Source: Sodiomyces alkalinus F11
Taxonomy: Eukaryota > Ascomycota > Sordariomycetes > Glomerellales > Plectosphaerellaceae
Direction: 5' to 3'
NCBI RefSeq assembly: GCF_003711515.1
Contig: NW_021167079.1
Coordinates: 5,574,385-5,638,384, forward strand
DNA: 64,000 nucleotides
Part shown: positions 56,914 through 64,000 of the stretch, in pieces
How positions within the stretch are numbered: the first letter of the stretch is position 1
Layout: each line of letters starts with the position of its first letter
Translations under genes and position numbers: made by a program
Notes under the pieces: model-generated
Told to the model about the DNA's origin: nothing
The model's input: only the letters and a program-made list of their open reading frames with translations
The model's database searches: none

Positions 56914-58802
56914 TCACGCCGAGTCCAGTTCTTCGGGAACGACGGGCGGGAATAAAGCAGCCCACTTGCCCTTGGGCAACTTCCCCCCTTCCTTACGCAC
57001 GCCGTAGTCGAGGTCCCCCCGGAAGACCGCGTGGTCGAACGTCCGCCGGTCGGGCTGCACTCCGAGAATGTCCAGTAGCTGGGCCATCTTGGTCGGCATG
57101 AAGGGTTGCATGAGGATGCCAGCTACCCGCACCGCCTCGGCCGCGTGGAAAACAATCTTGTTCCTGGACTCGGCATCGGGCACCTTGGTCGCGTCCCACG
57201 GCTCCCGGCTGGCGAAGTACCGATTCGCCTCGGCCAGCAGCTCCATGGCCGCCCGGATGGCGACGCCGGGGTTCGGTCCACCCTCCTCCATAGCCGCCGC
57301 CATGGCCCGCGGCGTGGCGTCGACCTGCTCCGCGAGTTTCGCCCACCCCTTCTCGCGGTAGCGGGAGCCCGTCTTGTGTTCGTGGGCGCGCGCCCAGGCG
57401 ACCGCTTCGGCGACGTCCCACCGCGCGCTCCGCGTGATGCGGCTCAGGGTGTTGCCGAGCATGGACCGGAGGTCCTTCTCGTACCGCGCAAAGACGAGCG
57501 AGTTTTCGTAGTCGGCGTCGTTCTCGATGCCGCCGTCCCGCAGCATGAAGTACCGCATCGTGTCCACGCCCCACCGCTCGATGGCGAAGAACGGGTTGAC
57601 GACGTTGCCCAGCGACTTGGACATCTTCCGCTTGCCCAGGGTCCAGTGCGCGTGGCTCAAGAGCTGCTTGGGCGGCTGGATACCCACGGCCATGAGCAGC
57701 GCCGGCCAATAAACGCCGTGGAAGCGCAGGATGTCCTTCCCGATGACGTGCACGTCGGCAGGCCACCCGCCTCGTTGTTCTTGGCCCGGCGCCCAGGCGG
57801 GGAAGCCGGCCTTGGTGAGATAGTTGATGAGCGCGTCGACCCATACGTAGATGGTCTGCGACGGGTCGTCCGGCACGCGGATGCCCCAGTCCAGCCGACT
57901 GACGGGTCTCGATATAGACAAGTCTTCCAGGTTGTTTTTGACCCAATGGACCACCTCGTTCATCTTCGCCCTCGGCACGATCCAGTCCGGGTTCTCCTCG
58001 TAGAAACGGAGGAGCTGGTCTCGCAGGGCGGTCATGCGGAAATGATAGTTCTTCTCTTCAATCCATTCGACCTCGTTTCCACTGGCAATGGATGCCATGA
58101 TGGTCTTGCCCGTCTGCGGTACTGCCGTCTTTTCGATCTCGGTCTCGGAGTAGAAGCACTCGTCGCTCACGCAGTACCACCCGGAATGCTTCGACTCGTA
58201 GATGTAACCGTTCTCTTTCAGCATGAACCAGAAGTGCTGGACAGCGTAAATGTGGTCCTGGTCCGTGGTGCGCACGAAGAAGTCGTTGTCCATGCCGCAG
58301 AGGGCGGCCAATTCGCGAAACTTTTGCGCGTTGGAGTCGCAGAACTCCTTGGAAGGGATGCCCTGCTGGGCCGCTGCTCTCTGGACCTTCATGCCGTGTT
58401 CGTCGGTACCGGTGCATAGGAGGGCCTTGCGCCCACGGAGGACATGCCAGCGCTTGATGGCATCGGCGAGTACCATGCTATACATGTGACCGACATGTGG
58501 TGCTGGAAGGACCGGGCGAGATCGTGTTAGCCGTTGGCCGAGACCCCAGGACGACAGAGCGGGACGGGGGAAGGGAATACCGTACATGCATTGACGTAGA
58601 AAATAGGTGTCGTCACGTAGAATGGTTTCGCGGGACTGCTTGAGGTGCCGGAGCTGGTCGTTGTAGACCATCGCTTAGATTGACCATGGCTGCAAGATGG
58701 GCAGACCCAACGCGGACGTATGTACGAGATAGGACGGCTACCAGACCAGCCACGAGCTGCGGAGGATCTGAGAGCCCTCAGAAAGTGATCGGGAGGACCC
58801 AT
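56914..58802 (-). CDS. msm1: Mitochondrial methionyl-tRNA synthetase
   Basis: This class I aminoacyl-tRNA synthetase charges mitochondrial tRNA-Met. Exons are 58586-58802 and 56914-58502 with an 83-nt intron, 1806 nt, 601 aa, the normal size for the organellar enzyme. The first 50 residues are rich in Arg/Ser and poor in acids, consistent with a mitochondrial presequence. The catalytic HIGH-type motif is HVGH at 75-78, after TTPIFYVNA; the KMSKS loop is near residue 362 (GKRKMSKSLGNVV). The anticodon-binding helical domain occupies the C-terminal third; there is no C-terminal tRNA-binding extension, as expected for this type. The alternative start at 58671, inside the intron-retained frame, would lose the Rossmann strand and was rejected. 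Confidence 0.95.
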
Positions 58803-61280
58803 TGATCATATCGCGACGGGATGGAGCACCTGAGATGGATTGGTGATCGGACAAGATGCGACGACTACGAGTACGAAAGTTCTCTGGTTTGGATTGGAAT
58901 GATTAGAGATACTTACCGCAGAGCAGTTTGCGTACTGTATAGTAACCACATAAGTTGTCACAAGATAACTGTGCATGGAGCTCTTATCAGTGTTCAATGT
59001 CACAGAGGTATCTTAGTGGAGCCCTCCTTTTTTTTGTCTCTCCTTTCATATACCTTATATATATCCAAATTCCTGTCACCGTAGCCCCAGTGTACATACC
59101 TTACTCTTTCACTAAGTCGTGGAAGCATGATTGAAGCGAGAGGGGAGGTTATTAGAAAGATAGCTGAAAATGATGTTGCATTTGCTAAGGCCCGTCGACG
59201 TTCCCTTCAGTCCGGACTGCGCAGAGACTAATTATATTCGTACAGCGACAATAGCTGGTTGAAAGTTCAGGGGATCGAGATTCAGACCCAGACCCTTCAC
59301 AGCAGCTAGTTGACGCACTGGCCGTCACCTACAAGATCTGACCACGGTCACCCATAAGGCCATCGAAAGTGCCGCGGGCTACTATGTTCTCTTCATCCAG
59401 CAAGCCATCCTGCTCTCGTATTGCCTTCAAGTATAACCGGCCACGACCTGGAGAGGAACAGGAACGACCGGAAGGCCAAAGTGGCACGGCAGACGCGGGC
59501 TGTTGATGTTGGGGACACACACTGCACGGGGATGGGGCTAAATCTGGGCGGATGGGGTGGGTGGTGAGGTGCTCATACGGCGGAGTCAGGCTAGGTCCGA
59601 TGAATCTTGGGTTGCTTGGGCCAGCAGACGATGCCGTCTCGAAGAGTGATGGATACGTTGTCGAGGGTCTCGGGCCACTCTCAAAGCGTAATGGACGCTT
59701 GCATCATTATGTTGCCTTCACAACGACATCCCAAAGTTCTTCGTTCTCTTCTGTTGGCGATTGTACGAAGTTATCAGTTTGTTGGCGATCACTTGCGTTC
59801 GCTGATCAGTCGCGCCGAGCGTCTGGCGGGGACAGGGTCACATTGGCGAATCATGGGATTATGTACGTACCTAGGTAGTTCTATCCCCGGTCTCAAGCGA
59901 CCAATGGTCGTGCAGAGATAAGATGGGGAATAGTCGAAACCGAGAACCAGAGGAGGATCAATTCCCCGAAGGAGAAGGACTTTGGTACATAATTTCGTCT
60001 GAACAGCTAACAATTTAATCGGACGCTTAACGCCCTCTCGCCTTGCTATAAGAGCCAGACCGAGATAAAAGTTCAAGTCCCTTCAAGTACCTGGTCCGTG
60101 CCATTCAGTAAGCTGCACGCGAACAAGGAGTTGCAACAACCGTCAACGAATCCCTGCATATCGAGACCAATGGGAGCAATTGAGCCGTTTTTACCTCTGC
60201 ATGGGCCCTGGTCGTAACTGCCAGCCACAGGGTAAGCCAATTTGTTCCTTTTCCTTTTCCCTCTTGGTCGCCGAAGACCTTTACGGAATAATACATACTC
60301 CGCATGCGGATACACTGGACGTATGTACCTCTGCAGTCGTATTGTGCGTAGATGGTACTATTGGAGCGTTGTGTGGAGGACCGCTGTCGCGTTACCAGCG
60401 GTTCTTCTATGGACCTGCGGCCGAAAGTGCCCTAGCTTCGTCCATTTCCCCCGATGGCTTTTCCCTTTTCCACTACACCCGTAGCCTACCTACCTTATTC
60501 TCCCTCTTGGCCTTCTCCTTCTCCCTCTCCTCCCCTTCTTTGTTCCTTTCCTGTTCTCACGGGACCCTCGACCCTCGTTATCCGCCTCCTCGTCCCGTTC
60601 CCCTTCGGCGTCCCTCACTTAGTTCGGCCGTTCCTTTTTTGTCTTCTCTTTTTTTGCCCCTCTCCCTGCCGCCTCGGTTTCAGTTCTTGCACCGGTTCTT
60701 TGCTGTATATCTTGGCTTGGTTCGGCGGCGTCCTCGTCTTACAGCAAATACGTCCTTTGTTTTCTCAGCAACTGTCTCCGACTCGACATTTTTCATTCCA
60801 TTTTTCTGTATAATCGAGCATCATCAATCATCATTGCGGAGTTATTTTTGTCGTTCTTATTCCCTCATTGCTAAGCGCCAGATTTTGTCGAATTCGCCCT
60901 CTCGTACGACGCATTTCTCTTCGCATTTCGAATTCAGGATAAAGCCTCACTGCTTCGCCGTCAATGCCACGTCCATAATCTCTAATATCAAAATCCTCCT
61001 TCGCCCCGGAGCCTGGCACATCCGAAAAAGTCGCCAGGTTCTCAGCACTCCCGAGTACAAACCCAACAGCATCTCCTGCGTGACAAGCAAGTCGGCTGAA
61101 CCAGCTCGTTGGATGTCACCTCTCGGTTTGCCAAACACCACGCACCCACAAAACATAGGAATGTTACTTGGCCATCACTCTCTGTCTCCAGAATTACGTA
61201 TAGATAGCCCTCTGGTCCTGCAGTTGCTGTCTGCCCGGTCGTATCAGTCGGGTCGGTGAACCAGACTTGATCGTGGCGTC
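58803..61280. other. Long intergenic region upstream of the aspartic protease gene
   Basis: No gene is firmly supported. A 95-nt minus-strand open piece at 59707-59801, ending ENEELWDVVVKAT after a possible acceptor, is exon-like but has no partner. The long plus-strand frame at 60180-61259 begins at a TTG and is made of pyrimidine-rich DNA (60470-60700), more like a promoter and leader than a protein. Confidence 0.5.
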
Positions 61281-63146
61281 ATGCGTTACGCTTTGCTGCT
61301 ATTGCAGCTCTCACTCTGTGTGTCTCTCTCCGACGCCTTCTTTCCCTGGTTTCCGAGCTATCGGTGCCACGAGGACAGTACCTGCACAACCACGAAGAAG
61401 AGAGAACAAGTTAGCGGAGATGCTCCTTCAACAGAAGACGCCGTGGCGGTCCCGAGAAGAGCCAGAACCCGTGCATTTCCCATTCGCCAGCGCACTTCGA
61501 TTACTTCCGTAAGTTCCGACGCTAACTCATGACCTCGGCCTTGTTCGCCTTGTTCGATTCATTCTAATCTCCACGGTTAAACAGCATCGAAACCCAGACT
61601 CAGACTCGATAGCCCGGGAAGTCAACCGCCTTATCGCAAAGTATACTGGACGTCAGCCGGAAGACACATTACCGTCGGGGCAAGGTTTGGAAAAGCGGCA
61701 GAATGCGTACCGTGTTATCAAGCCGGCGGCCACTACTCACACGAACAGTGTCGGCATTTATCAGGACGGCTCGGATTTCTCTTACTTTCTTCAAGCCGGC
61801 TTTGGATCTGAGGGCAAGAAGATGTTCATGCTCATCGATACGGGTGCGGCGACGTCCTGGGTCATGAGCTCAAACTGCACGTCGGAGGCCTGTGATCTTC
61901 ACGCATCCTTTGGTCCCGACGACTCAAACACATACGAGGCCGACCCCAGCGGCTTTTCCGTTCGATACGGCTCGGGCTCCGTCCAGGGTACCAAGGCTAC
62001 CGACTCCGTCGCCATTGCCGACATGGTTTTGGATCGGTTCCATTTTGGCGTTGTGAATCAAACATCGTCCGACTTCAACCACTTTCCGTTCGACGGCATT
62101 CTGGGCCTCTCGCTGGCCAATGGCCACACAGACAACTTCCTCAAAACCGTCCTGGAAGCGGACGTGCTCGATAAAGGCCTTTTCTGTGTCTTTCTAAGCC
62201 GTTCAGGTGACGGGCCGAACACGGGCGAAATCAGCTTTGGTTCTTGCAACCCGGACAAATACACAGGCGATTTTTCGTACACCGATGTCGGCTCTAACAA
62301 CGGCGATTGGGCCATCCCCTTGGACGGTATCACATATGGCGGCCAGAGGGCTGGTGACGAGCAAAGGCTTGCTTATATCGACACGGGCACTTCTTACGTT
62401 TTTGGACCAAAAGCGGATGTCAAGGCTTTCCACGGGAACATTCCTGGCTCTTCGTCGGACGACGGAACTACCTGGAAGGTGCCTTGCAACAGTAACAAAA
62501 CCGTGGCCTATACCTTCTCTGGGGTCAGCTACAACATCTCGTCTCGCGACTGGCTGTCGAGGCCCGATAACGACGGTTCCTGCACCAGCAACATCTACGG
62601 ACATGAGGTGGTTCGGGGTGCATGGCTCCTCGGGGATCTGTTCCTGAAGAACGTCTATGCCGCGTTTGATGTCGACGAGAAGCGGATAGGTACGTGTTGA
62701 ACGTTTGTATTCTGAACAAACGCATGTGTTTGTGCTGACCATGAGGTATAGGGTTTGCCACGAGGACACCAGTGCCATCTGACGACGACGACGAGACTCC
62801 AGATGATGATGACAGTGGGAACGATGATGAGGACGCAACCGGTACTGGAGACACTCCGGCAACCTCGGTCACAGCAGTGTCGTCACCAGGTCAGGACGGC
62901 TCTACCCAGAGTGAGAACGGGTCGGGCCCAGTTGCCACCGCTCCCTCGTCTGGGACTATCATTCAACCTGCGCCCTCTCTTCCAACCAGCCAGCCCGATG
63001 ATCTGGGTGACCAAGAGACGTCGCCTTCAGTGGCGAGTGAGGCCGTGGTGACCGAGACGGCCCAACCCGCGACAGCCGGTCGGGCACAGACGAAGCGGGT
63101 GCTCGGAGCATCGTTGTGCTTGATGGCTGCAGTTATGGTTTGGTAA
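61281..63146 (+). CDS. Secreted, probably GPI-anchored pepsin-family aspartic protease (yapsin-like)
   Basis: This is an A1-family endopeptidase expected at the cell surface or wall. Exons are 61281-61508, 61585-62689 and 62752-63146, 1728 nt, 575 aa. A signal peptide covers about residues 1-19 (MRYALLLLQLSLCVSLSDAF). A propeptide ends with a Kex2-type Lys-Arg at 113-114 (GLEKRQNAY). The two catalytic motifs are LIDTGAATSW (Asp161) and YIDTGTSYVF (Asp342), and the fold ends KRIGFATR. A Asp/Glu-rich then Ser/Thr/Pro-rich spacer follows from about residue 450, and the C-terminus is a hydrophobic tail (RVLGASLCLMAAVMVW) without following charges, as in GPI-attachment signals. The GPI anchor is inferred from that tail. 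The 5' side has a long pyrimidine-rich leader. Confidence 0.93.
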
Positions 63147-64000
63147 AGAGAACCGAAGACATTCTTCTGCGTCGGCCTGGGCCTGCCACGCATTGTCTTT
63201 TCGGTGCCTGTCGCACGGAAATCCAGCAGGGCGCCGCTGCCCGGAGGCATGCGCAGTGCACGGATAAAACACGCGACATTGTCTTGAGAATGTGGAAGTG
63301 CTGAATATGGACGTACGTATATGATACCCTTTGAACTATGAGAGCACTTGGGGTGGAGCTCGGTCCCTTGAGCTGGCAGGATACAGCCCTAGCTACCTGG
63401 GTAGTGTCAAGAGGCCTTTTTACATGTAGATTTTTGTAATTCAATGTATAGGATAAGTTGTCTTCCACAGAAGATCATCGTTGTCTTCCGGCTCGTGGTT
63501 CTGGTGTCATGCAATTCGCTGATGGTAAGTACATAAGCTACCTAACTGAAGCACAATGATGGTAGGGCGATGGGGGACAAACCTACCGCAGTGTGACGAT
63601 GTACAAAGTGGGAGCGCTGTGCCTATTCCGTACAGCTCATCTCTGGGCAATGCATAACAGCTTTCTTCGATATCATAACGCACGCCCGCGTTGAGACGTG
63701 TTTCCCTTAAGCTTCAAATGGTCGGGTCGGATACCTAGAGATTACAAAAGGTACCTAGGTAATTACTTCATAAGGTAAGGTAGGTACTGATGCACATTAG
63801 TGTGGTGGAACAGGTACCTTAGTGAGAAAGGGTGGGGGTGGGGGCGTCCAACCATTCGAGCGCTGGGGCCATCACCGCCTGGCAGAATATCGGCCCTAGC
63901 AGGCGACACCAAGTCGCAAACACCATCACAGACAAGTTTGTGAGTGACGGTGTCCAGTCAGCTTCCCCGACTTTCGTCACAACACCACTCCCATTTACAT
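63147..64000. other. Intergenic region at the right edge
   Basis: No gene. GGTACCTAGGTAATTA-type motifs occur at 63750-63765 and CAGGTACCTTAG at 63811-63822, like those in other spacers. Confidence 0.5.

Noticed and set aside
57106..58419. 437-codon plus-strand open frame.
   Set aside because: It is antisense to the methionyl-tRNA synthetase and only open because of GC-rich third positions.
59707..59801. Exon-like minus-strand piece ending ENEELWDVVVKAT.
   Set aside because: There is a plausible acceptor but no upstream exon in a compatible phase; too short to call.
60180..61259. 359-codon plus-strand open frame upstream of the aspartic protease.
   Set aside because: It starts at TTG and consists of pyrimidine-rich DNA giving Ser/Leu/Pro/Phe-rich low-complexity protein with no motif; better read as promoter and leader.
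1..64000. tRNA genes, CRISPR arrays, bacterial-type operons, biosynthetic gene cluster.
   Set aside because: I scanned for B-box-like GTTCRANNC motifs, regularly spaced repeats and PKS/NRPS/terpene motifs and found none I could support; a covariance-model scan would be decisive for tRNAs.

Overview
The window is nuclear DNA of a filamentous ascomycete (Pezizomycotina, most likely Sordariomycetes; the species cannot be named from sequence alone). Signs are short spliceosomal introns (about 60-200 nt) with GT..CTRAY/TACTAAC..AG signals, a dispersed single 5S rRNA gene, fungal protein families, and a retroelement block whose mutations have the signature of repeat-induced point mutation (RIP: CpA to TpA, and TpG to TpA on the other strand).

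Region 1, about 1-21430, is an AT-rich RIP-degraded transposon graveyard. It holds the 3' end of a chromodomain Ty3/gypsy pol (1-1385), an unrecognised stretch, a LINE-type reverse transcriptase element (about 4190-7131), and, inserted immediately after the recognisable LINE sequence, a structurally complete LTR retrotransposon (7137-18059) with 188-bp LTRs, a GATAC target-site duplication, a polypurine tract, gag, pol with chromodomain, and an extra unidentified ORF. More RIP-mutated sequence follows to a sharp boundary near 21430. No live host gene was seen here.

Region 2, about 21430-64000, is ordinary gene-rich sequence. In order: GH3 beta-glucosidase (+), mitochondrial ribosomal protein bL34m (-), CAAX protease Ste24 (+), a small 87-aa membrane protein (-), ribosomal protein eL38 (+), an alpha/beta-barrel (ABM-like) protein (-), 5S rRNA (-), a GH3-C/GNAT protein lacking its hydrolase domain (-), CENP-I/Mis6 (+), CAF16-like ABC ATPase (-), DNA polymerase delta small subunit (+), an F-box-like protein (-), a serine dehydratase (-), a NAT9-like acetyltransferase (-), a broken membrane-protein remnant (-) beside a partial plus-strand ORF, mitochondrial methionyl-tRNA synthetase (-) and a GPI-type aspartic protease (+). 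Two genes (bL34m and the 87-aa protein) are made of exons too short to appear as long ORFs and were assembled by hand.

The genes are mostly unrelated housekeeping functions (translation, prenyl-protein processing, kinetochore, replication) with two secreted enzymes. I see no biosynthetic cluster and no defence-like system. The most notable observations are the nested LTR element whose two LTRs differ only by RIP-type transitions, its polyglutamine gag tract turned into a run of stop codons, its extra 3' ORF, a beta-glucosidase gene whose reading frame needs a 1-nt exon between two well-formed introns, and a GC-AG intron followed by a 13-nt microexon.
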